NCBI GenBank assembly: GCA_003281225.1
Contig: QCCP01000006.1
Coordinates: 1-64,000 of the forward strand
DNA length: 64,000 nt
Source: Prochlorococcus sp. AG-347-L20
GTDB lineage: Bacteria > Cyanobacteriota > Cyanobacteriia > PCC-6307 > Cyanobiaceae
Direction of reading: 5' to 3'
Below the pieces are notes generated by a model, which was not told the DNA's origin, made no database searches, and saw nothing but the letters and a program-made list of their open reading frames with translations. A program made the position numbers and the translations under genes. Positions 48,850-57,810 of this stretch are shown piece by piece. Numbering within the stretch: the stretch's first letter is position 1; the number at the start of each line of letters is the position of its first letter.

Positions 48850-51456
48850 TTGGATCACACACTTGTTATTGTTGAAAGTCCCACCAAAGCAAAAACTATA
48901 AGAAAGTTTTTGCCCTCTAATTATGAAGTTCTCGCTTCAATGGGACACGTAAGAGATCTTCCAAAAGGAGCTGCTGAAATACCTGCTGCGGTTAAAAAGG
49001 AAAAATGGTCAAGGATAGGAGTTAATACAACAGAGGATTTTGAACCACTTTATATAGTTCCAAAAGATAAGAAAAAGGTTGTTAAAGAGTTGAAAGATGC
49101 ATTGAAAGGCGCGACTCAGCTATTACTGGCAACTGATGAAGATAGAGAGGGAGAGAGTATTAGCTGGCACCTCTTGCAAATACTTAAGCCTAAAATACCA
49201 ACTAAGAGAATGGTTTTTCATGAAATTACGAAAAAGGCAATTAATAAAGCTTTAGACCAAACAAGAGAAATTGATATGGAACTTGTTCAGGCTCAAGAAA
49301 CAAGAAGAATCTTGGACAGGCTTTTTGGATATGAATTATCTCCTTTACTTTGGAAGAAGGTAGCTCCCCGACTATCTGCTGGTCGTGTTCAATCAGTTTC
49401 TGTAAGACTTCTTGTTAGGAGAGAGAGAGAAAGAAGATCCTTTAAAAAAGCTAGTTACTGGGGGATTAAAGCTTCCCTAGTAAAAGATAATATTACTTTC
49501 GAAACTAAATTATTCAGTTTAAACGGTCAAAGAATTTCTAACGGCTCCGATTTCGACGAACAAACCGGTAGATTAAAAGAAGGAAACAAATCTTTTATAA
49601 TTGGAGAAGAACAAGTAAATGATTTATTGAAGACTTTTTCCTCAGAGGATTGGTTAGTCTCAAAAATCGAAAAAAAACCATCCACTCGTAAGCCAGTTCC
49701 TCCATTTACAACTAGCACATTACAACAAGAAGCAAATAGGAAGCTTCGTTTGTCTGCAAGAGAAACTATGAGATGTGCACAAGGGCTATATGAGAGAGGG
49801 TTCATAACATATATGAGAACTGATTCAGTTCATCTCTCCGAACAAGCCACAAGAGCTGCTAGAGAATGTGTCAGTTCTATGTATGGAAAAGAATATTTAT
49901 CTAACTCTCCAAGACAATTTAATTCAACTGCAAGAAATGCTCAAGAAGCACACGAAGCTATTAGGCCTGCAGGTGAGATATTTAAAACACCAAAGGAAAC
50001 TAATCTAACTGGTAGAGACTTATCACTTTACGATTTAATTTGGAAAAGAACTGTAGCTAGTCAAATGGCGGAAGCCAGGTTAACAATGATTAATGCTGAA
50101 ATTAGCGTAGGGGATGGATTATTTAAATCAAGCGGGAAAAGTATTGATTTCGCAGGATTCTTCAGAGCTTATGTCGAGGGAAGTGATGACCCAAGTTCAT
50201 CCCTTGAACAACAAGAAATTATTCTCCCAAACTTAACAACTGGAACATGTCTTGAAGTTACTAATAAGGAATCTACTTTTCATGAAACTAAACCTCCTGC
50301 AAGGTATACAGAGGCTGCATTAGTTAAAGTTCTTGAAAAAGAAGGGATTGGAAGACCTTCTACCTATGCCAGCATTATTGGGACCATAGTTGATAGAGGT
50401 TATGCGAATATATCTTCCAATACTTTGGCTCCAACTTTTACAGCTTTTGCTGTTACTGCTCTATTAGAAGAACATTTTCCTGATCTGGTTGATACTACTT
50501 TTACTGCAAAAATGGAATCTTCATTGGATGAAATATCTTCAGGCAATCTTGAGTGGCTACCATACCTCGAAACTTTCTATAAAGGTAAAAATGGTTTGGA
50601 GGTAAAGGTTCAGAAAACAGAGGGGGATATTGATGGTAAAGCTTATAGACAAGTTGATTTCGAAGACCTTCCTTGCGTAGTCAGAATAGGCTCTAACGGA
50701 CCTTGGCTAGAGGGTACAAAAATTGATGAATCTGGTAATGAAATTCAGGCTAAAGGTAATCTTCCAATGGATATTACTCCTGGAGATTTAGACATAAAAC
50801 AAGTTGATCAAATCTTAAGTGGCCCATCGGATATTGGAACTGATCCAAAAACTGGGGAAAAAGTCTTTTTAAGATTTGGCCCTTATGGACCTTACGTTCA
50901 ATTGGGAAATAATGATCAAGATAAAGCTAAACCAAGAAGAGCTTCATTACCCAAAGAGTTGAAAACTGATGATCTAACTCTAGATGAGGCTCTTGTACTT
51001 TTAAGTTTGCCAAGATTGTTAGGAGTTCATCCTGAAGGAGGAGTTGTTGAGGCTGATAGAGGAAGATTTGGCCCGTATATCAAATGGATTAAAAATGAAA
51101 ATGAATCTGAAAACAGATCCTTAAAGAAAGAGGATGATGTTTTTACAGTTGATATAGAACGAGCATTGGAAATTCTTGCGATGCCAAAAATGGGTAGAGG
51201 AGGTCAAGAGGTACTTAAAGACTTTGGAAAACCGAAAGAATTTAAAGAAAAAATTCAAATATTAAATGGAAGATATGGCGTATATTTAAAATGTGGCAAA
51301 ATTAATGCTTCGATTGCCAAAGATACTGATATAGAAAAATTTACCATAGATGACGCAGTATCTCTTTTAGAAGAAAAACTAAAAGATAAAAAAGGCGTAA
51401 TTTTAAAAAAAACAAAGATTAGTAATAAAAAAACTATAAGGAAAAAGAAAAGTTAG
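48850..51456 (+). CDS. topA: DNA topoisomerase I
   Basis: TLVIVESPTKAKTIRKFL; TYMRTDSVHLSE; TTG start. Confidence 0.98.
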   Translation: MDHTLVIVESPTKAKTIRKFLPSNYEVLASMGHVRDLPKGAAEIPAAVKKEKWSRIGVNTTEDFEPLYIVPKDKKKVVKELKDALKGATQLLLATDEDREGESISWHLLQILKPKIPTKRMVFHEITKKAINKALDQTREIDMELVQAQETRRILDRLFGYELSPLLWKKVAPRLSAGRVQSVSVRLLVRRERERRSFKKASYWGIKASLVKDNITFETKLFSLNGQRISNGSDFDEQTGRLKEGNKSFIIGEEQVNDLLKTFSSEDWLVSKIEKKPSTRKPVPPFTTSTLQQEANRKLRLSARETMRCAQGLYERGFITYMRTDSVHLSEQATRAARECVSSMYGKEYLSNSPRQFNSTARNAQEAHEAIRPAGEIFKTPKETNLTGRDLSLYDLIWKRTVASQMAEARLTMINAEISVGDGLFKSSGKSIDFAGFFRAYVEGSDDPSSSLEQQEIILPNLTTGTCLEVTNKESTFHETKPPARYTEAALVKVLEKEGIGRPSTYASIIGTIVDRGYANISSNTLAPTFTAFAVTALLEEHFPDLVDTTFTAKMESSLDEISSGNLEWLPYLETFYKGKNGLEVKVQKTEGDIDGKAYRQVDFEDLPCVVRIGSNGPWLEGTKIDESGNEIQAKGNLPMDITPGDLDIKQVDQILSGPSDIGTDPKTGEKVFLRFGPYGPYVQLGNNDQDKAKPRRASLPKELKTDDLTLDEALVLLSLPRLLGVHPEGGVVEADRGRFGPYIKWIKNENESENRSLKKEDDVFTVDIERALEILAMPKMGRGGQEVLKDFGKPKEFKEKIQILNGRYGVYLKCGKINASIAKDTDIEKFTIDDAVSLLEEKLKDKKGVILKKTKISNKKTIRKKKS

Positions 51457-51463
51457 AAAAAAT

Positions 51464-52015
51464 ATGATTTTAAAAAAAAAAGAATTTTTTTTATTAATTT
51501 TTTTAATTTTGTTGCAATCATGCTCTGGAGGGAGGATTGGAAATTTTCTTGAAAGTAGTTTTAATGATTTAGAAAAAACTAGCAAAAATCAAGATTTACA
51601 AAATAACTTATTAAATAAAAAGGATATAAATTTAGAAAAAGAAAACAAAAAATTTGATGATAAAAAAAATAAAAAAATCAAAAAAGTAGAACAGCCAAAA
51701 AAAATCGTTCCAAAAAATAAAAAAATTAAAAAATTAGAAAAGCTAAAAAATGTTCCTGAAAGTAAAAACGATATAAATTTAAAAAAAGAAAACAAAAAAT
51801 TTGATGACAAAAAAAATAAAAAAATTAAGAATCTCCCAAAAAAAAGAAAAATTGAGCTTCAATCTTACAAAATAATATTCATTTTAAAAGATGTAGATCC
51901 AAAAGATCCCACGGAAGAGTTAAGTTCCATATTGAGTAATTCTGAGGTAAATTTTGAAATAGAAAAGATTGAACGTATTTTAGATTCAAAAAATAAAAGT
52001 ATGAATAAAAATTAA
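51464..52015 (+). CDS. Lys/Asn-rich putative lipoprotein with internal repeat
   Basis: N-terminal LIFLILLQSCSGG lipobox; duplicated DINLxKENKKFDDKKNKKIK. Confidence 0.7.
   Translation: MILKKKEFFLLIFLILLQSCSGGRIGNFLESSFNDLEKTSKNQDLQNNLLNKKDINLEKENKKFDDKKNKKIKKVEQPKKIVPKNKKIKKLEKLKNVPESKNDINLKKENKKFDDKKNKKIKNLPKKRKIELQSYKIIFILKDVDPKDPTEELSSILSNSEVNFEIEKIERILDSKNKSMNKN
51623..51680 (+). repeat. intragenic repeat unit 1
   Basis: Near-identical to 51770-51827, in-frame offset of 147 nt. Confidence 0.8.
51770..51827 (+). repeat. intragenic repeat unit 2
   Basis: Near-identical to 51623-51680. Confidence 0.8.
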
Positions 52016-52035
52016 TTAAAAATATTCAACAAAAA

Positions 52036-52674
52036 ATGAAAACAAAAACAAAAACAGAAGCATTAAATATTGTCGAGACCTCTTATCTAGCATCTCTTTC
52101 GTCTTTATTATGGGTTGCATTATATTATCTGCCAATTGGGGGAGCTTTATTAAGGTTGATTTTACCCCTCCCAATGATCCTGTTGCACTTGAGAAGAGGA
52201 ACTAAAATTGCATTGGAAGGACTTTTAATACAATTTCTACTTTTATTCATAATTATGGGTCCTGTTAGAGGAACTTTATTTTTATTTCCTTATGGGATCT
52301 TGGCTTTTTGGTTAGGTTGGTGTTGGTTTAAAGAAAAGAGTTGGAAACTTAGTTTAACTGGGGGAGTTGTTATTGGAACCCTTGGCTTCTTACTAAGAGT
52401 AATAGCATTATCTACCTTGGTTGGAGATAATCTTTGGGTGTTAATTACTAGAGCTAGTTATGGTCTAATAGAAAAGTTTATTGGATTATTTAATTTACCT
52501 TTATATCCCTCAATTGTGAGTATACAATTAGGTGCAATTTTATTAATCATTTTTCAAGAGATAGTTTATGTTTTAACTGTACATGTAGTTGCCTATTCTC
52601 TGTTTCCTAGATTTAAATTAACCATCCCAGATCCTCCAAGATTGTTAAATAGCTTAGTTGATTTTAAGAATTAA
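52036..52674 (+). CDS. DUF2232-type membrane protein
   Basis: Multiple TM segments; VETSYLASLSSLLWVALYYLPIGGALLRLILPLPMILLHLRRG. Confidence 0.8.
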   Translation: MKTKTKTEALNIVETSYLASLSSLLWVALYYLPIGGALLRLILPLPMILLHLRRGTKIALEGLLIQFLLLFIIMGPVRGTLFLFPYGILAFWLGWCWFKEKSWKLSLTGGVVIGTLGFLLRVIALSTLVGDNLWVLITRASYGLIEKFIGLFNLPLYPSIVSIQLGAILLIIFQEIVYVLTVHVVAYSLFPRFKLTIPDPPRLLNSLVDFKN

Positions 52675-52686
52675 AAAAAAGTAAGA

Positions 52687-53844
52687 ATGTACAGTAAAGA
52701 ATTAGGGATAAATTTTTTTGGTAATGAATCCAATAAAAAAAGACAACTTAACAAGATAGAAATACTGAAAAATAATATTAAAAATTTAAAAATATTTCTC
52801 ATAATTGCTGGCACTAATACATCTCAAATACCAGGAATTTCCGCAGCAGGTATTAATGCAAAATCAAGGAGAATAACTGCGCTCGCAGATGCCGAATTTT
52901 TGCTTGCGGGTGCTTCAAAAGATCATAAATATAAATTGCCTCTTCTCAATGCAGGAGTAACTCCGGCCCTAATTAGTCATGTTTGTTCAAAGCTTATAAA
53001 TATTTATCCAATTATTGTTCCTCTGGGAATAGGAGCAAAGCCTTATTTTAATCATTTGGTTGTAGAAGATAGAAATTTGGGCCCATCAAATTGTCTTACT
53101 ACTGGTAAATCGATGACTAAAGAGAGAGTTTTAAATCTCTATAAAAAAGGTCTTGGGATAGGAAAATCCTTAAAACAACCAGTTTTAATTTCTGAATCTG
53201 TGCCGGGAGGTACCACAACTGCTCAGGCAGTAATGGAAGCTTTTGGTTTGCAGGTATCTAATTTAGTAGGGAGCAGTTTATTTAAAGCTCCAAGGGAACT
53301 AAGGAGACAAGTAGTTAAAAGAGGACTTCTCAATGCAAATTTCAATGCTGATTTCGACTCTTTTGATGTTGTCGCGGCGGTAGGTGATCCTTTCCAAGCT
53401 TTCTCAATGGGTCTATTAATTGGTGCCAGGTTAGCAAAACAACCTGTAATATTGTCTGGAGGAAGTCAGATGTTAGCGGTCATTTTGCTTGTATTAGAAT
53501 TTTTAGATAAAAAAAATAAAGATGAATTTATTGAAGATGTTTTTGTTGCGACAACTGGGTGGCTTGTGAAAGATAATTCTCTAAATGATTTAGTAAATCT
53601 AATTAATGAAAAATATGATGTCAAATTATTAGGTTTAGCCAGTCCTTTAAATTTTAAATCTTCAAAATACAAAGAATTGAGGGATTATGAATTAGGTCAT
53701 GTAAAAGAAGGTGTAGGTGCTGGTGGAATATCATTGCTTGCTTTCTTAGATGGATTTAAAAATGAAGAAATAGTTTCATTGTGTCAACAAAATCTGGAAA
53801 TGATGAAGGGCCTAAGTCAAATTTCTTTAGAGAAGGATTGCTGA
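52687..53844 (+). CDS. CobT-like nicotinate mononucleotide-dependent phosphoribosyltransferase (TIGR00303-like)
   Basis: TSQIPGISAAGINAKSRRITALADAEFLLAGA; ESVPGGTTTAQAVMEAFG. Confidence 0.82.
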   Translation: MYSKELGINFFGNESNKKRQLNKIEILKNNIKNLKIFLIIAGTNTSQIPGISAAGINAKSRRITALADAEFLLAGASKDHKYKLPLLNAGVTPALISHVCSKLINIYPIIVPLGIGAKPYFNHLVVEDRNLGPSNCLTTGKSMTKERVLNLYKKGLGIGKSLKQPVLISESVPGGTTTAQAVMEAFGLQVSNLVGSSLFKAPRELRRQVVKRGLLNANFNADFDSFDVVAAVGDPFQAFSMGLLIGARLAKQPVILSGGSQMLAVILLVLEFLDKKNKDEFIEDVFVATTGWLVKDNSLNDLVNLINEKYDVKLLGLASPLNFKSSKYKELRDYELGHVKEGVGAGGISLLAFLDGFKNEEIVSLCQQNLEMMKGLSQISLEKDC

Positions 53845-54843
53845 ATGTTTTCAAAATTTGTATCCAGAAGAGGATTTTTAAATTGTGGTAAGCTTTCGCT
53901 TTTATTTTTCTTAAACTCTTGCAGTAATATACCTAATAAAGTAAAAATTGCATTACAAAATTCTTTTTATCCAGAATCTTTTAAAGATACGATTCCAAAA
54001 GATTGGAAGCAGGAAAAAATTAATTTTGAAAATATTCGGCTACAAAAAAATAGAAACACAATTCTCAATTCTGACTTTACTTTAATAAATGATGGATGGA
54101 TATCTAGTATAGATTTTTCAGAATTTGAAAAAATAAATGAATATGCACTGTTCAAAAATTTGGATAAGAGATCGATAGATTTTTTGGGAAGTTTTAATCA
54201 AAATCAAAGGAGTAAATTATTTCCTATTGGCGTAGTACCCTATACAATTATCATTAAAAATAATAAAGACTTAATAAATTCAGCCAGAACATCTTGGGAT
54301 TTTCTTCTTTCTAAAAAATTAACTGGAAAAATAATTTTTCCACAAAGTCCCAGAATAATATTGTCAATTGCTAAAAAAATTAATACATCTAATTCTTTAA
54401 AAAAACTCAAAAGCCAAGCAATGATATTTGATGATAAAAATATGCTCAATTGGTTGATTAATTCTGATGCTTGTGTCGCAATAGTTCCTTATAGTCTTTG
54501 TTCAAAATATTTAAAAATAGATCCAAGGCTTTCTTTAGTTTTTCCAAGCCAAGGCGTACCTTTGATGTGGCATTTTCTACTTAGTCGATCAAATCTAAAT
54601 AATGCAATATTAATTCAATGGATTAAATCTTTAGAAAATAAATCAATAGTAGATAAATTAGTAAGCCAGGGTTGGTATCTTCCATTCAATAGTGATTATT
54701 TGCAAAGTAAATATAAATCTGAAATGTTCCCCACCTCAGGACCTTCTGAGAAATGTTGGCAAAATAGTTGGTCTTTCCCTGTCTTAACAAATGAACAAAA
54801 AATTAATCTTAAAAATATCTGGAATGACTCCTTATCCCCATAA
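53845..54843 (+). CDS. putative solute-binding (polyamine/iron-type) lipoprotein
   Basis: SRRGFL twin-Arg-like start plus LNSCS lipobox; GVVPYTIIIKNNKDLI...SWDFLLSKKLTGKI..., periplasmic binding pattern. Confidence 0.65.
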   Translation: MFSKFVSRRGFLNCGKLSLLFFLNSCSNIPNKVKIALQNSFYPESFKDTIPKDWKQEKINFENIRLQKNRNTILNSDFTLINDGWISSIDFSEFEKINEYALFKNLDKRSIDFLGSFNQNQRSKLFPIGVVPYTIIIKNNKDLINSARTSWDFLLSKKLTGKIIFPQSPRIILSIAKKINTSNSLKKLKSQAMIFDDKNMLNWLINSDACVAIVPYSLCSKYLKIDPRLSLVFPSQGVPLMWHFLLSRSNLNNAILIQWIKSLENKSIVDKLVSQGWYLPFNSDYLQSKYKSEMFPTSGPSEKCWQNSWSFPVLTNEQKINLKNIWNDSLSP

Positions 54844-55974
54844 TCTTTTTGTAGGATTTTCAATTAATAAGTTATGAGTTTCCTTTAATAAATTTGGGAT
54901 GTCTAATTTACTAGGACATCTAGGAACACATTCATTACATTCTTGACAAAATGAGGAATTTTTTTCTTCCCACCAGTGGCCAGCTTTTCCTATTAAATTG
55001 TATCTTTCTTTTGAAAATTCTGATTGGCCATAACCAATAGATATATTTCTTAAACGAAGTATTTCTGGAATAGGCACTTCATTTGGACATGGAAGACAAG
55101 ATCTACATTGTTCACATTTGGTTGAGTTTAATCTTTCATTAGAAACTTCCTCAATTTTATTCAGGGCGCTTTTTTCAAGTTTTGTAAGCTTCTCTGATGA
55201 GTTTCTAAGTTTATTCGCAAATTCAAAATCTTTTTTGTTTGTCGCCCCCAAGGATAAAGTTGTAATGCCTTTTGCTAGCAGAAATCGATACGCTAATTCT
55301 AATGGATGAAAAGGCTTAGAGGCCTCTATCAAAATATCACTTGGAGAATACAATCTACCGCCTTTATCAGCAGGTGATATTGCTAAAACTCCCATACCTT
55401 TTTTTATAGCTTTCTCTGCTAAAGCAATCTTAGATTGATCTAAATAATGTAAATGAAGACTACAAAAAGTAAAAACATCACAATTAATTGCATCTTTAAT
55501 TAGTGAATAACTTCCGTGAGAACTAAAACCAACTTGATCAACTAGTTCCTTCTCAAGTATCCAAGATATGAATTTCTTACCCTCTCCAGCAAGAACCCAA
55601 TCTAAATGTTGTTTTAAGTTGAGTCCGTGAATTGCAAGATTATTAATTTTCTCACGATTTAAATTTTTAAGAGATTTTTTAAAATTATTTTTTAAAAAGT
55701 CAAAATCACCCTTTGGTAAAACTTTGGAAGTAATAACCCAATTCTTTTCTTTTATATTCTCTTCTATTGCTAATTTTTTTATTGAATTTCCAATAAGTGA
55801 TTCAGCATCACCATAAGAGGGTGCTGTTTCTATGTGGTTAATTCCTACATAATATGCATTTTTTATTATGCTATACATTTTTGCGAGACTTTCAGTTGCT
55901 CGCATTGTCCCTAAGGTGAATAAGCTCACTTTCGCCCCTCTACCAAATGATCTTTTTTGTGAATTTATAATCAT
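54832..55974 (-). CDS. aldo/keto reductase with C-terminal 4Fe-4S cluster domain
   Basis: AKR core; CEQCRSCLPCP and CQECNECVPRCP. Confidence 0.93.
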   Translation of the reverse strand: MIINSQKRSFGRGAKVSLFTLGTMRATESLAKMYSIIKNAYYVGINHIETAPSYGDAESLIGNSIKKLAIEENIKEKNWVITSKVLPKGDFDFLKNNFKKSLKNLNREKINNLAIHGLNLKQHLDWVLAGEGKKFISWILEKELVDQVGFSSHGSYSLIKDAINCDVFTFCSLHLHYLDQSKIALAEKAIKKGMGVLAISPADKGGRLYSPSDILIEASKPFHPLELAYRFLLAKGITTLSLGATNKKDFEFANKLRNSSEKLTKLEKSALNKIEEVSNERLNSTKCEQCRSCLPCPNEVPIPEILRLRNISIGYGQSEFSKERYNLIGKAGHWWEEKNSSFCQECNECVPRCPSKLDIPNLLKETHNLLIENPTKRLWG

Positions 55975-56086
55975 CTAAATATGATCAATTTCTTTTTATT
56001 TATTCTTTAATTTATTTATAGTTGAAAATCATTTAAAGTAAATTAAAGTAAATACAAAATTTTGCAAAAATATTTTTCTTAAATCT

Positions 56087-56740
56087 ATGTTTACAGGAAT
56101 AATTCAATCAGTTGGAAAACTAAGAAAAGAAAAAAATTTTTTAGAAATTGAAATTCTAGATAATTTATTTGACATGGCAATCGGTGATAGCATAGCTGTT
56201 GATGGAATTTGTTTGACAGTTAAAGAGATTTTTCAAAATAAATTCACTGTTGATGTTAGTGAGGAGACATTAAAAAAAACAACTTTAGGAGTAAAGTCGA
56301 ACCTGAATCAGATTGTTAATTTGGAGCCCGCTCTTAGAGTGTCTGACCGTCTAGGAGGACATATAGTCAGTGGACATGTTGATGGCCTTGGAACAGTTGA
56401 GAATATAGAAAAATTAGAGAAATCATGGCTTTTATCTATAAAGTGGAAAAATAATAATTTTTCGAAATATGTAGTTAATAAAGGCAGTATTTGTGTCAAT
56501 GGTATAAGTCTTACAATTGCAAAATATGAGCAGGAAGGAGAAATATTTACTATTGCGATAATTCCTCATACTTGGCATAACACAAATCTGAATAAATTAA
56601 ATGTCGGTGACAGCGTAAACCTTGAGGCAGATGCACTAATTAAATATGTAGAGAAATTACTTTTATTTAATAAAAATAATAATCAAGATTTATCTTCAAA
56701 TAATATTTCTTCGGAATGGCTTAAAGAAAACGGTTGGTAA
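56087..56740 (+). CDS. ribE: riboflavin synthase alpha chain
   Basis: MFTGIIQSVG; SIAVDGICLTV; GGHIVSGHVDG. Confidence 0.96.
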   Translation: MFTGIIQSVGKLRKEKNFLEIEILDNLFDMAIGDSIAVDGICLTVKEIFQNKFTVDVSEETLKKTTLGVKSNLNQIVNLEPALRVSDRLGGHIVSGHVDGLGTVENIEKLEKSWLLSIKWKNNNFSKYVVNKGSICVNGISLTIAKYEQEGEIFTIAIIPHTWHNTNLNKLNVGDSVNLEADALIKYVEKLLLFNKNNNQDLSSNNISSEWLKENGW

Positions 56741-56750
56741 AATATATTTT

Positions 56751-57104
56751 TTAATTTAATGGAATTAGATAAATTGTTTTTGACTCTTTTTTAAGATCGA
56801 TTTTAAATTCCTGACCAGGTTCTAGACCTAATTTTTTGGTGTAAGCATTACCAATTAATAGGTTTCCATTGCCATGAACTTTGGTTTTGAATTCTGTTTG
56901 TCTGCCTCTTGAAGCTCTATTACCATTTTTCCCCTGACGACCATTTCCTATTTTGTAACCCCTAGCTTCGATAAGCGCCCTATAAAAACTTTTTCTTAAA
57001 ATTCTTCCGCTAGGACCAACGTACCCACAACCTTTTGCTATCTCTTCTTCAGATTTTTTACTTAATAATTTTGCTTTTTCAAGAAGTTCTTTTCCTTCAA
57101 GCAT
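56751..57104 (-). CDS. cyanobacterial AbrB-like transcriptional regulator
   Basis: GRILRKSFYRALIEARGYKIG...GKNGNRASRGRQTEFKTKVHGNGNLLIGNAYTKKLGLEPGQEF. Confidence 0.88.
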   Translation of the reverse strand: MLEGKELLEKAKLLSKKSEEEIAKGCGYVGPSGRILRKSFYRALIEARGYKIGNGRQGKNGNRASRGRQTEFKTKVHGNGNLLIGNAYTKKLGLEPGQEFKIDLKKESKTIYLIPLN

Positions 57105-57201
57105 TATCTGACAAATTTCTAATTATATATTCTTACTAAAAAGGAGAACTGTGGCAATATAAATTAATAAAAAATATATTTAATTTTTTAAATTTGGTTT
57201 T

Positions 57202-57804
57202 TTATAAAAGATATAAGATAATAAATAAAATAACCCATATTCCATCTACAAAATGCCAGTACAATTCAACAGCTTCCAATGGGAACATATTTTGACTAGT
57301 TAATCTTCCACCATTGATTCTTGATTGCCAAGCGATAATTAAAATCATTAAAGTGCCTAAAGTGACATGTAATCCATGAAAACCAGTAAGAGCATAAAAA
57401 GTACTTGCGAATAAGTTATCGGTTAATCCAAAAGGCAAATGAAAATATTCAAATAATTGACATATTAAAAATATAATTCCAAGAAAAGCAGTAATAAATA
57501 ACCATTTTTGGGAATCAGAGTTGTTATCTTTTAAAAGTGCTTTGCCTGCTTTATGGAAAGTTGCACTACTAACAAGTAACAAAATTGTATTGAGTGTAGG
57601 TATTGGTAGTTCTAATTCATAAATAGCACCATCAGGTAATGGATTAACTGCTTTATAAGTTAAATAAGCAGCAAAGAATCCAGCAAAAGTCATTCCGTCC
57701 GCAATTAGGAAAGTTATAAGACCAAACATTCTGAAGTCTTCATGTGTTTCTTTAACTTCAGAATTATTTTTTTGAATTTCTTTTGAGCTATCCAGAGTTG
57801 TCAT
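57202..57804 (-). CDS. ctaE: cytochrome c oxidase subunit III
   Basis: GLITFLIADGMTFAGFFAAYLTYKA; GFHGLHVTLGTLMI; VELYWHFVDGIWVILF. Confidence 0.96.
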   Translation of the reverse strand: MTTLDSSKEIQKNNSEVKETHEDFRMFGLITFLIADGMTFAGFFAAYLTYKAVNPLPDGAIYELELPIPTLNTILLLVSSATFHKAGKALLKDNNSDSQKWLFITAFLGIIFLICQLFEYFHLPFGLTDNLFASTFYALTGFHGLHVTLGTLMILIIAWQSRINGGRLTSQNMFPLEAVELYWHFVDGIWVILFIILYLL

Positions 57805-57810
57805 ATGATT

